64,000 nt of DNA, taken from contig NZ_BDCE01000066.1 of assembly GCF_001613345.1 (NCBI RefSeq), positions 1-64,000 of the forward strand, in the 5' to 3' direction. The notes under the pieces are model-generated. The model was not told the origin of the DNA, ran no database searches, and worked only from the letters and a program-made list of their open reading frames with translations. How positions within the stretch are numbered: the first letter of the stretch is position 1; each line of letters begins with the position of its first letter. The position numbers and the translations under genes were made by a program. Source of the DNA: Nocardia uniformis NBRC 13702. Its GTDB lineage: Bacteria; Actinomycetota; Actinomycetes; Mycobacteriales; Mycobacteriaceae. Positions 53,294 through 64,000 of the stretch are shown here, in pieces.

Positions 53294-56056
53294 TTAACCA
53301 GAATTCCGCAGTGCGGTGGCCAAACCGTTCATGGTGAGCAGGATTCCACGTTCCACGAGTTCGGACTCGTCGCCCGCGCGGCGGCGGCGGAGGAGTTCCA
53401 CCTGCATCTGGTTGAGGGGTTCGAGGTAGGGGAAGCGGTTGCGGATGGATTCGGCCAGGGCCGGGTTGTCGGCGAGCAGTTCATCGCTGCCGGTAATGGC
53501 GGCATGCATGCGGACCGTGCGGGCGTATTCGTCGCGGATCATGCCGAAGACGGTGGCGCGCAAGGCCTCATCGGGAACGAGTTCGGCGTAGGTGGCGGCG
53601 ATATCCATATCGGCCTTGGCGAGGACCTGGGCCAGATTGGACAGGACCGTTTGGAAGAACGGCCAGCGGTGGTAGAGGTCGGTGAGGGTGGCCAGGCGGG
53701 TGGGGTCGTCGCCTATCCACTGTTCGACGGCGGAGCCGACGCCGTACCAACCGGGGATCATGACGCGGGCCTGGCTCCAGGCCATGACCCACGGGATGGC
53801 GCGGAGATCGGAGACCGAGTTGGTCGGTTTGCGGGAGGCGGGACGGCTGCCGAGATTGAGGTCGGCGACTTCCGCGATGGGAGTCGAGGCGCGGAAATAC
53901 TCGACGAATCCAGGGGTTTCGTGGACGAGCCGCGCATATGCCTGTCGTGCCAGCTCGGCCAGCTCGTCGAGGATCTCGTAGGCCGGTTCGGCGTCCGCAC
54001 CGAGTTTTTCGACGTCGAGGAGGGTCGATTCGAGGGTGCCCGCGACGAGGGATTCCAGATTGCGGTAGGCGGTATTGGGATCGGCGTACTTGGTGGAGAT
54101 GACCTCACCCTGTTCGGTGAGGCGCAGCGATCCGCGCACCGCGCCGGCGGGCTGGGCGAGAATGGCGTCATAGCTGCGACCGCCACCACGACCGACGGTG
54201 CCGCCGCGACCGTGGAAGAGCCGCAAGCGAATTCCGGTCTTGCGCGCCGCTTCGACGAGGTCCAGTTCGGCGCGATACAGCGCCCAGTTGGCGGCCAGAT
54301 ATCCGCCGTCCTTATTGGAGTCGGAGTAGCCGAGCATGACCTCCTGCCGCATGCCCTGGGTGGCCACCAGCGCCTGATAGGCGGGCACCTCCAGGGCCGC
54401 CACCAGAATGTCCGCGCCGTGGCGTAGATCGTCGATGGTCTCGAACAGCGGAACCACCCCCACGGGGCTGGACGGCGGGGTGTCCGCGTCACCCGGGTCG
54501 AGAATGCCCGCTTCCTTCAAAAGCAGTGCCGCCTCCAGCAAGTCGCTGACAGAGGTGCACATGGAGATGATGTAGTTCGGGACGGTATCGGATCCCAGAT
54601 CATCGAGGGCGGTCTTGGCGGCACGCACCACCGCGAGTTCCTTGGTCGCGAGCTCGCTGAGCCGGGCATTGGCTCCGATAAGGGGCCGGCGGGTGGCCAG
54701 TTCGGCGGCGAGCAACTCAACGCGCTGCGCCTCGTCGAGGGAGGCGTAGTCGGAATGCACTCCCGCCCAGGCGAACAGCTCGGCGACCACCCGTTCGTGG
54801 ACCTCCGAATTCTGCCGCATATCCAGACCCTGGAGGTGAAAACCGAAGGTCTCCACCGAATCTCGGAGCGCGGCCAGGCGATCGTCGGCGAGTAGGCCGT
54901 CACCGGAGGCGCGCATGGCCGCGTCCACGACACACAGATCGGCGAGGAACTCCCGGGGTCCGGTGTAGGGGCGGGCGTCGACATCGATTCCGTCGGTGGG
55001 GATTTCACCGAGCGCGCGACGGGCGGTGGCGCTGAGCCGGGCGCGAATGCCCCGCAGGGCACGCCGGTAGGGTTCATCGGCGCGCTGCGGGGAGTCGTCG
55101 AAACGATCGTCGGTGAGCGCGGCGAGTTCGGGTGTGACCGGTACCAGGCGGGCGGACTGCGAGAGCGACTTCTCCAGGTCCACCAGCGCCGTGAGGTAGT
55201 AACCGAAAGCGACCGCACCCGCGCGATGGGTAGCGCGGTGCACCACCTCGGCGGTGACATTCGGATTGCCGTCGCGGTCGCCGCCGATCCAGGAGCCCGG
55301 GCGCAGGATCGGCCGGGTCAGCAGCTCCTGTTCCGGCCAACGGGTACGCAGCGCGTCGCGCACCTCGCGATTGATCCGCGGAATCACCTCGAACAGGGTG
55401 AGGTCGTAGTACCTCAGCCCCACCTCGATCTCATCCTGAATCCGCAAGCGCGCCAAGCGAATCAGCGCGGTCCGCCAGAGCAGCAGCAGCTGGCGGCGGA
55501 TATCGATCTCCAGGGCGGCGTATTCGGGTTCGGTTTCGGCGTATCGCTGCCGCCGCCGCATGAGCTCGGTAATGCGGGCCTGCACATCGAAGACGGTGCG
55601 GCGGCGGGTTTCGGTGGGGTGCGCGGTAATGACCGGCGATACCAGGGCGTCGGCAAGCAGCTCCGCCGATACCGCGCCACCGGGCCGGGCGGCGTCGAGT
55701 TTGCGGTAGGTGGCGGCGAGGCTGGAGTCCTGGGGCGGCTCCCCCGCCGCCAGGTGTACCGCGCGGCGGCGGTCGCGTTGCAGGTCCTCGGCGAGATTGG
55801 CGAGCAGCAGAAAGTGGCTGAAAGCGCGAATGAGCGGCAGTGCGGTCCGTATCTCGACATCGCGCAGCATATCGGCCACGGCCGAGCGCTCCACCTCCGA
55901 ACGCCGCACCTTGAACGCCTCCACCCGGACCCGTTCGATGAGGTCGAATACCTCCGGCCCCTCGTGATCGCGAATGGTTTCGCCGAGGATTCCACCGAGG
56001 AACCGGATATCGTCGCGCAGCGGCGCGGTGGCAGTTTCGATCCGATCTTCCCGCAT
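53294..56056 (-). CDS. ppc: Phosphoenolpyruvate carboxylase
   Basis: A 920-residue anaplerotic enzyme that makes oxaloacetate from PEP and bicarbonate. Catalytic blocks are complete: VITAHPTETRRR (about residue 140), GGDRDGNPNVT, MLGYSDSNKDGGYLAANWAL and FHGRGGTVGRGGG (glycine-rich loop), and the C-terminal end ILLTMNGLATALRNSG. I start at MREDRIETATAPLRDDI (56056), since the 16 codons above it are not family-like. It is convergent with sigB. Placement near acetate-activation and deacetylase genes suits control of the PEP/acetyl-CoA node. Confidence 0.96.
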   Translation of the reverse strand: MREDRIETATAPLRDDIRFLGGILGETIRDHEGPEVFDLIERVRVEAFKVRRSEVERSAVADMLRDVEIRTALPLIRAFSHFLLLANLAEDLQRDRRRAVHLAAGEPPQDSSLAATYRKLDAARPGGAVSAELLADALVSPVITAHPTETRRRTVFDVQARITELMRRRQRYAETEPEYAALEIDIRRQLLLLWRTALIRLARLRIQDEIEVGLRYYDLTLFEVIPRINREVRDALRTRWPEQELLTRPILRPGSWIGGDRDGNPNVTAEVVHRATHRAGAVAFGYYLTALVDLEKSLSQSARLVPVTPELAALTDDRFDDSPQRADEPYRRALRGIRARLSATARRALGEIPTDGIDVDARPYTGPREFLADLCVVDAAMRASGDGLLADDRLAALRDSVETFGFHLQGLDMRQNSEVHERVVAELFAWAGVHSDYASLDEAQRVELLAAELATRRPLIGANARLSELATKELAVVRAAKTALDDLGSDTVPNYIISMCTSVSDLLEAALLLKEAGILDPGDADTPPSSPVGVVPLFETIDDLRHGADILVAALEVPAYQALVATQGMRQEVMLGYSDSNKDGGYLAANWALYRAELDLVEAARKTGIRLRLFHGRGGTVGRGGGRSYDAILAQPAGAVRGSLRLTEQGEVISTKYADPNTAYRNLESLVAGTLESTLLDVEKLGADAEPAYEILDELAELARQAYARLVHETPGFVEYFRASTPIAEVADLNLGSRPASRKPTNSVSDLRAIPWVMAWSQARVMIPGWYGVGSAVEQWIGDDPTRLATLTDLYHRWPFFQTVLSNLAQVLAKADMDIAATYAELVPDEALRATVFGMIRDEYARTVRMHAAITGSDELLADNPALAESIRNRFPYLEPLNQMQVELLRRRRAGDESELVERGILLTMNGLATALRNSG

Positions 56057-56129
56057 GGAATGAATTCTGCCCCGTTTCGGTCCGGGAGGTAGGACCGGGC
56101 ACACCGCCGGCTAACGTGCGGGCGCGCCG

Positions 56130-56272
56130 CTATGTCTCGTCGACCTCGACGTCGTACTTGACATTGTCACCATCGACGCTGGTCACTGTCACTGTAAGCC
56201 CGAGCGTGTCGCCGCCCGCGGTGAGGGTGCAACGCATGGTGGTCCCCACCTTCCCGGTCGCGACCGCACGGG
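56130..56272 (-). pseudogene. Truncated DUF4333 domain remnant
   Basis: The frame reads AVATGKVGTTMRCTLTAGGD and VTVTSVDGDNVKYDVEVDE to a stop, which matches only the C-terminal half of a DUF4333 domain (normally after a lipoprotein signal and a Cys-Pro motif). Upstream the same frame runs through the end of the GNAT/acyl-CoA-synthetase gene with unrelated sequence. So the signal peptide and first half are gone. It is a gene end left behind, or a very short peptide if read from a GTG. Confidence 0.6.
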
Positions 56273-58994
<2,722 letters not shown>

Positions 58995-59002
<8 letters not shown>

Positions 59003-60233
59003 GGGGATCCTCCGGATCCAGGCCGAGCAGACCGAAAGTCGCTCGGCGCGTTGCTAATACAGATGTGTCGAGGGCGCGGCGAGCGCGGTCGACGCGATCG
59101 TCGCCGGTTTCGCGGCCGCCGCCGGGGCCGTCCCAGGGTTCGAAGGTCACATCCGCGCCGTCGCCCATGGTGGCGGGTGGGGCGATATTCGGTGCGTAGG
59201 CGGTGGCGAGATCGGTCCACTCCTGCGGAATGGGGGTGGCCGGGTCGATATCGCGATCCAGGGCGGCGGCCAGCAGATGAGTCCAGGCCCGCGGCACCAC
59301 CCTGATCAGCCCGTATCCGCCGCCGCCGATGGCCAGCCAGCGACCCTCGGCGTATCGGTCGGCCAGCTCCCGCATGGCCAGGAAGGCCGCGCGCTGACCG
59401 TCCACCGATAGCTCCAGATCGGCGAGCGGATCCTCGCGATGGGTATCGACACCGCACTGACTCACCACGATCTGGGGCCGGAAGGCCGCGAGCGCCCCCG
59501 ACGCCACGGCATGGAAACCGCGCAGCCACAGCCCATCCCGGGTGCCCGGCATGATAGCGAGGTTGAGCGCCGTGCCCTCGGCTTTACCCGCGCCGGTCTC
59601 CTCCGCCCATCCGGTATTGGGCCACAGGGTCGCCGGATGCTGATGGATCGACATGGTCAGCACCCGCGGATCGCCATAGAAGGCCCGCTGCACACCGTCG
59701 CCGTGGTGGACATCCACATCAAGGTAGGCGATGCGGTCGAATCCATGGTCGAGCAGCCACGAAATGGCCACCGCCGCATCGTTGTACACGCAAAATCCGG
59801 CCGCGGAATTCGGCATGGCGTGGTGCATACCGCCGCCGATGCTCACCGCGCGCCGGGTGCGCCCGGCGGCGATCTCGCGCGCCGCGGCCAGGGTGCCGCC
59901 GACAATTACCGAGGCCGCCTCGTGCATGTGCGGGAATACCGGATTATCGGACGATCCGAGTCCGTACGGCGGTGCCAGGGGCGGCTCCCCGGGTGGCTGC
60001 TGCGCGTGCTTGACCGCCTCGATGTAGTCGTGGGTGTGGATACGCAGCAGTTCGCCCTCGGTCGCGGCCTGCGGCGAGATCGCCTCGACTCCCTCGAACA
60101 GTCCGAGGGTCTCGGCCAGCGCCATGGTGAACTTCAGCCGTACCGGGCGCATCGGATGCTCCGGCGTCCACTTGTAGTCGAGGAACTGATCGGTCCAGAC
60201 AACGGTTCCGTCACTGCGCGCACGGCCAGGCAT
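58995..60233 (-). CDS. AcuC-type acetoin-utilisation/histone-deacetylase-family protein
   Basis: A 412-residue class I-type lysine deacetylase: GGGMHHAMPNSAAGFCVYND (134-153, catalytic His137/138), YLDVDVHHGDG (170-180; Asp174 and His176 as zinc ligands), CGVDTHREDPL (260-270; Asp263) and GGGGYGLIRVVPRAW (catalytic Tyr near 301). In Bacillus AcuC removes acetyl groups placed by AcuA on acetyl-CoA synthetase. Here the gene overlaps the fused acetyltransferase gene (GTGACTGA), so writer and eraser are made together. Start ATG at 60233 with GGCAGG upstream. The frame continues antisense of the next genes and is not real there. Confidence 0.9.
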
Positions 60234-60461
60234 ACCTGCCACGCTAGTGCGTCGCCGCGCTTCGTAGGCTGGAGACACTGTCGCTACTGATGACGACAAG
60301 ATGGGCGGTGCCGATCCGACGGCGCGCCGTGTGACCGCAGAAACCCGCAGGGAACACGCAGCGCGCCCTGGGTGTTCACACTGCGTTCGCGAAATAAGCT
60401 GGCGCCCGGTGCAGCCGCCGCGCATGGGTAGAATTCGTGCACGACGTAAGGGGTTAAACAG

Positions 60462-61148
60462 GTGAAGGATCTGGTCGATACCACGGAGATGTACCTCCGT
60501 ACCATCTACGACCTCGAGGAGGAGGGCGTCACGCCCCTGCGCGCTCGCATTGCCGAGCGCCTCGAACAAAGCGGCCCCACGGTGAGCCAGACCGTGGCGC
60601 GTATGGAACGCGATGGCTTGTTGTCCGTCGCTGGCGACCGCCACCTGGAACTGACCGATAAGGGCCGCGCCATGGCGGTGGCCGTGATGCGCAAGCACCG
60701 GCTGGCTGAGCGGTTGCTGGTCGATATCATCGGCCTGGACTGGCAGAATGTGCACGCCGAGGCGTGCCGCTGGGAACATGTGATGAGCGAAGAGGTGGAA
60801 CGCCGCCTCGTCGAGGTGCTCAACCACCCCACCACCTCCCCGTACGGCAATCCGATCCCCGGGTTGGACGAACTGGGTGTCGAGGGGGCGGTCAGCACCG
60901 ACGAGAAGCTGGTCCGGCTCTCGGATCTGCCCACCGGTCAGTCCGTGGCGGTGGTGGTCCGGCGACTGTCGGAACACATCCAGACCGATCCGGAGGTCAT
61001 CAACCAGCTGCGGGAGGCGGGCGTGGTGCCCGATGCCCGCGTGACGGTGGAGACCAAGCCCGGCGCGGTCATCATTCTGGTGCCGGGACACGAGGGCTAC
61101 GAGCTCTCCGACGAGATGTCGCACGCCGTCCAGGTCAAGCTGGTCTGA
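60462..61148 (+). CDS. ideR: DtxR/IdeR iron-dependent regulator
   Basis: A 228-residue metal-dependent repressor, clearly of the DtxR/IdeR group: VDTTEMYLRTIYDLEEEGV at the start, HTH about 27-50 (RIAERLEQSGPTVSQTVARM), metal ligands in MRKHRLAERLL, CRWEHVMSEEVE (Cys/His/Glu sites 1 and 2), and a C-terminal SH3-like FeoA domain (about 150-228). With Fe2+ it represses siderophore and uptake genes. Start GTG at 60462. TAGAAT (60429-60434) may be its -10 element. It is followed after 3 bases by galE, the arrangement of corynebacteria. Confidence 0.95.
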   Translation: MKDLVDTTEMYLRTIYDLEEEGVTPLRARIAERLEQSGPTVSQTVARMERDGLLSVAGDRHLELTDKGRAMAVAVMRKHRLAERLLVDIIGLDWQNVHAEACRWEHVMSEEVERRLVEVLNHPTTSPYGNPIPGLDELGVEGAVSTDEKLVRLSDLPTGQSVAVVVRRLSEHIQTDPEVINQLREAGVVPDARVTVETKPGAVIILVPGHEGYELSDEMSHAVQVKLV

Positions 61149-61151
61149 GGC

Positions 61152-62132
61152 GTGAAACTTCTGGTCACGGGAGGCGCGGGCTACGTCGGCGGCGTCTGCG
61201 CACAGGTATTGCTCGAGGACGGCCACGAGGTGGTCGTGGTGGACGATATCTCGACGGGTAATGCCGATGGCGTTCCCAGCGGGGCGAAGTTCGTCGAGGG
61301 CGATATCGCCACGGTCGCTACCGAGCTCATTGCCGCCGAGTCCTTCGACGGTGTGTTGCATTTCGCGGCGCAATCGCTGGTCGGCGAATCCGTGCAGCAG
61401 CCGGAGAAGTACTGGTACGGCAATGTGGTGAAGACCCTTGCCATGCTGGAGGCCATGCGGGCAGCGGGTACCCCGCGACTGGTGTTCTCCTCCACCGCCG
61501 CCGTGTACGGCGAGCCGGAGCAGGTGCCGATCGTGGAGGACGCACCCACCCGGCCCACCAATCCGTATGGGGCGTCGAAGCTTTCCATCGACTACGCCAT
61601 TACCTCCTATGCGGCGGCGCACGGGCTGGCGGCGACCAGTCTGCGCTACTTCAATGTGGCGGGCGCGTACGCCGGGCTCGGTGAAAACCGGGTCGTGGAA
61701 ACCCATCTCATTCCCCTGGTGCTGCAGACGGCACTCGGCCATCGCGACTCGATCTCGGTATTCGGCACCGACTACCCGACGTCCGACGGCACCGCGATCC
61801 GCGATTACATTCACATTCGCGATCTCGCGCAGGCGCATCTGTTGGCGCTCGCCCAGTCGCGGCCCGGGACGCACCGCATCTTCAATCTCGGCAGCGGCAC
61901 CGGGTTCTCGGTGCGCGAAATCATTTCGGCCTGTGAGCGAGTCACCGGCCTGCCCATCCGCTCGGTGGACGCGCCGCGCCGCGCCGGTGACCCGGCGGTG
62001 CTCATCGCTTCCAGCGACCGCGCCATCACCGAACTCGGCTGGCAGCCGCGGCACACCGATCTCGATGACATCGTCTCCGACGCCTGGACATTCATCCAGT
62101 CGCTCGGCGACCGCGCGCACAGCGCACGCTGA
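61152..62132 (+). CDS. galE: UDP-glucose 4-epimerase
   Basis: A 326-residue extended SDR: GGAGYVGG (7-14), catalytic region FSSTAAVYGEP (about 114-124) and YGASKLSIDYAI (Y at about 140, Lys144), and the C-terminal sugar-nucleotide domain with RDYIHIRDLAQAHLLAL. It interconverts UDP-glucose and UDP-galactose, the latter being the donor for galactan of the cell wall. Start GTG at 61152, 3 bases after the ideR stop, so translation is probably coupled. A 16-bp-stem terminator follows. Confidence 0.95.
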   Translation: MKLLVTGGAGYVGGVCAQVLLEDGHEVVVVDDISTGNADGVPSGAKFVEGDIATVATELIAAESFDGVLHFAAQSLVGESVQQPEKYWYGNVVKTLAMLEAMRAAGTPRLVFSSTAAVYGEPEQVPIVEDAPTRPTNPYGASKLSIDYAITSYAAAHGLAATSLRYFNVAGAYAGLGENRVVETHLIPLVLQTALGHRDSISVFGTDYPTSDGTAIRDYIHIRDLAQAHLLALAQSRPGTHRIFNLGSGTGFSVREIISACERVTGLPIRSVDAPRRAGDPAVLIASSDRAITELGWQPRHTDLDDIVSDAWTFIQSLGDRAHSAR

Positions 62133-62180
62133 GGTAGACGCTGGGATAGCTACCGCGCCCGCCGACCACGCTTTCCTCGT

Positions 62181-62223
62181 CGCGCCCCGACACCTCAGCC
62201 TCGCGCCGAGGTGTCGGGGCGCG
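62181..62223. terminator. Very strong bidirectional terminator
   Basis: A perfect 16-bp GC-rich stem (CGCGCCCCGACACCTC at 62181-62196 with 62208-62223) around an 11-base loop, between the convergent galE and DUF4192 genes. Confidence 0.85.
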
Positions 62224-62272
62224 GCGCGTCGCACATCACCTCGCGGCCGATATCCCGTCGTCGCCCCGCACC

Positions 62273-63718
62273 TCACGACTGCTCCCCACCGAGATCGACA
62301 CCGAGGTCCGCGGCCGTGTCACGGCCGGTAGCGGCGAGTTGGCACAGCTGTTCGGGCCGCATGCCGGACTGCAGGGCGGTATCGAGGAGCTGGGCCATGG
62401 TGTGCTCGGGATCCGATGCCAGGGCCGCCCGCAGCGCGACTCCGGCGAGCGAACCGTCACCGCGCGCGTAGGCGCTATAGCCCAGGAGCGCGGCCGTTTC
62501 GGCACGATCCGGATCGGGCAGACAGCGGGTCAACCGCACCCACAGCGCTTCAGCGGCGATCGCGTGGTCGCCCGGGGCCAGCGCGAACATGACATCGCGC
62601 ACCGCCGGATCCCGCAGCGCCACCGCCAGTTCCGCGAGCTCGGAGGCCTCGAGCTCCGCCCCGGATTCCACATTGGCGATCTGCCACAGCACCTTTCGCA
62701 GTGCGGCGCGACTGTAGGAGCCCGATTCCCCGCGCCGTACCGCCGCCGCGAGCCGTTGCTGCGCCGCGGCCACCGCCGCATCGAATACCTGCGCCACCGC
62801 GGCGAGTTCGACGGCGTCCACCTCGACGACGGCGGTGAGTTCCTCCCGAGATCCGCGCACCGGGCGACCGTCGAGTACATGTCCGAGGGTGATCAGCGAG
62901 GCCGCCGGATCCGGTTGTGTGCCCGTTCGCCTCGGCTCCAGCAGGCTCCACCACATCAGCTCGGGCGCGATCCCCGCCACCGCCCACGCCCCCGCCAGCG
63001 GCACCGTCTCGGCAGCCAACCGCCGTTCGAGCGCCTCGACGAGTTCTCGATGCCGACGTCCGCGCACACCCCGATGGTGTGCGGTCGGTGCGGTTGCCCG
63101 ATCGTCGACGATCAGCGCGAGTACCGCGACGGCATTGTGCCGCACACAGATCCCCGCCACCCGCTCCACCACCTGCCCGGTTTCGATCCGCCCCGGACTA
63201 TCGAAATCCAGCCGAGCCACCACATCGACCGCCGTCATACCCGCGACCCCCGGCGCCGCCCGCAACACCGCCACCACCAGCGATCGCACGGGCGTGAACC
63301 CGAGCATGGCGGGCACGGCCACGATGAAACCACCCGGCTCATGCAGATGCTGTGGCCGCACGACCACGGAATCCCCCGCCAGCGCATCGAATCCGGCTCC
63401 GGCCAATGGGTTACCGACAGGTGGCGGCGGCGCTGCGGCGCTGCGATCGGCCACACCGCGATCCGTGGCGCTCCGGGCCGCCGCACCGCCCGAGCCCCAC
63501 GCGAGGCCGGGCGAAGGTTCGGGCCGCCCGCTGGCAGGCAGTTCGGGGGGCCCACCGGAATCGGAAGCGGACCCACCGCGAGGTGGGTGACCGCGATCGT
63601 TCGACAGCGCGCGGGCCCCGTAGCAGCCGGGGTCGGACGGCGCATGGCAACCACCGTGCCGGGTGAAGCCGAGCGCGGTGTCGGGTTGCGGGGGAATGGG
63701 TTCCGTGGGAGTCGTCAT
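62273..63718 (-). CDS. DUF4192 domain protein
   Basis: A 481-residue protein. The first 120 residues are Pro/Gly/Ala-rich and probably disordered. The DUF4192 domain follows: VVVRPQHLHEPGGFIVAVPA, MLGFTPVRSLVVAVL, then AVAVLALIVDD and a long helical C-terminal half with tetratricopeptide-like helices (AALLGYSAYARGDGSLAGVA, RAALASDPEHTMAQLLDTAL). This family is common and uncharacterised in Actinobacteria. Start at MTTPTEPIPP (63718); the frame above it is not family-like. Found near the sigB-ideR-galE region, convergent with galE. Confidence 0.85.
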   Translation of the reverse strand: MTTPTEPIPPQPDTALGFTRHGGCHAPSDPGCYGARALSNDRGHPPRGGSASDSGGPPELPASGRPEPSPGLAWGSGGAAARSATDRGVADRSAAAPPPPVGNPLAGAGFDALAGDSVVVRPQHLHEPGGFIVAVPAMLGFTPVRSLVVAVLRAAPGVAGMTAVDVVARLDFDSPGRIETGQVVERVAGICVRHNAVAVLALIVDDRATAPTAHHRGVRGRRHRELVEALERRLAAETVPLAGAWAVAGIAPELMWWSLLEPRRTGTQPDPAASLITLGHVLDGRPVRGSREELTAVVEVDAVELAAVAQVFDAAVAAAQQRLAAAVRRGESGSYSRAALRKVLWQIANVESGAELEASELAELAVALRDPAVRDVMFALAPGDHAIAAEALWVRLTRCLPDPDRAETAALLGYSAYARGDGSLAGVALRAALASDPEHTMAQLLDTALQSGMRPEQLCQLAATGRDTAADLGVDLGGEQS

Positions 63719-64000
63719 GGCATCGAGAATGCGCGGTGGCATGGCCACTGCCGTAGGGCCGACCTGGGCTTTCACCAGGTGTGTGAGTAGCGAGTTCGGC
63801 TGTGGAGAGATCCGCCGCCGGACCGGTCGCCAGCCGTGGACCTGTCGGTGTCCCCTGCTATCGTCGCGCTCCGGCCAGCCGTGCGGGCACACCGTCGGCG
63901 ACCCTCGGACACAATCTGAACCCACCGCGTTTCATTTCACCCGAATGGGCCCCGCCACGCTGTTAGAGTCCGGCTCGGCACCACCGACGGTGCCGGAAGG
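63719..64000. other. Right-edge intergenic sequence
   Basis: No gene seen. ACCTGG-N7-CCAGGT (63761-63779) is a small stem. TTAGAGT near 63963 may be a -10 element, followed by a 7-bp stem CGGCACC/GGTGCCG (63976-63995), perhaps the leader of a gene starting beyond the window. Confidence 0.4.

Noticed and set aside
60234..62276. Minus-strand extension of the AcuC-like frame across ideR and galE
   Set aside because: The extension is antisense to two strongly identified genes; a family-like N-terminus with a ribosome-binding site is at 60233.

Overview
The window is high-GC DNA from a mycolic-acid actinomycete, most probably Nocardia or a close relative. The basis is gene content and order, not a search: a DUF3039/DUF3099/SigB/IdeR-GalE neighbourhood like that of mycobacteria and corynebacteria, a KshA oxygenase under a KstR-type operator, CvnA/DUF742 signalling genes, many TetR/AcrR regulators with oxidoreductases, frequent GTG starts and ATGA/GTGA stop-start overlaps. 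There is no rRNA, no CRISPR array and no intact insertion sequence. The only tRNA-like sequence is degenerate.

Layout. 0-6.3 kb: ethanolamine use (permease-eutB-eutC, coupled), a rhomboid-like membrane protein, and a two-gene K+/H+ antiporter with its TrkA_C subunit. 6.3-16.9 kb: housekeeping and stress genes (DUF952, long-form acyl-CoA dehydrogenase, DUF7455 zinc protein, SNF2 helicase plus SWIM partner, VOC protein, SDR/TetR pair, SF2 helicase, YhjD-like membrane protein). 16.9-23.6 kb: a glycerol locus with two glycerol kinases, an IclR regulator, aquaglyceroporin and glycerol-3-phosphate dehydrogenase; two copies of one 17-bp palindrome and a CRP/GlxR-like site lie in the control region. 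24.3-33.7 kb: an oxidative catabolic island. TetR faces a coupled P450-SDR-hydrolase-Baeyer-Villiger monooxygenase operon, followed by KshA, an AurF-like diiron oxygenase and a second Baeyer-Villiger-type enzyme.

33.9-39.0 kb: cytochrome c oxidase subunit I with a coupled 65-residue membrane peptide, then a RafS-like ribosome hibernation factor preceded by two DosR-like boxes, then about 2 kb of decayed DNA. That stretch holds a frameshifted hydrolase remnant, a diverged direct repeat of about 137 bp, one secreted protein and a degenerate initiator-tRNA-like sequence with a terminator. 39.0-46.0 kb: an incomplete conservon (CvnA + DUF742 only), a MazEF-type toxin-antitoxin pair, SRPBCC protein, a TetR-tautomerase-DJ-1 group with strong palindromic operators, DoxX.

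46.0-64.0 kb: conserved core. DUF3039, DUF3099, an accessory block (MFS, GlxA-type regulator, VOC, small membrane protein, methyltransferase), sigB with an ECF-type promoter, PEP carboxylase, a fused GNAT/acyl-CoA-synthetase overlapping an AcuC-type deacetylase, DtxR/IdeR, galE and a DUF4192 protein. The central themes are carbon entry (ethanolamine, glycerol, sterol-like compounds), acetyl-CoA and PEP metabolism with predicted reversible lysine acetylation, and stress or hypoxia control (SigB, RafS-like factor, IdeR).
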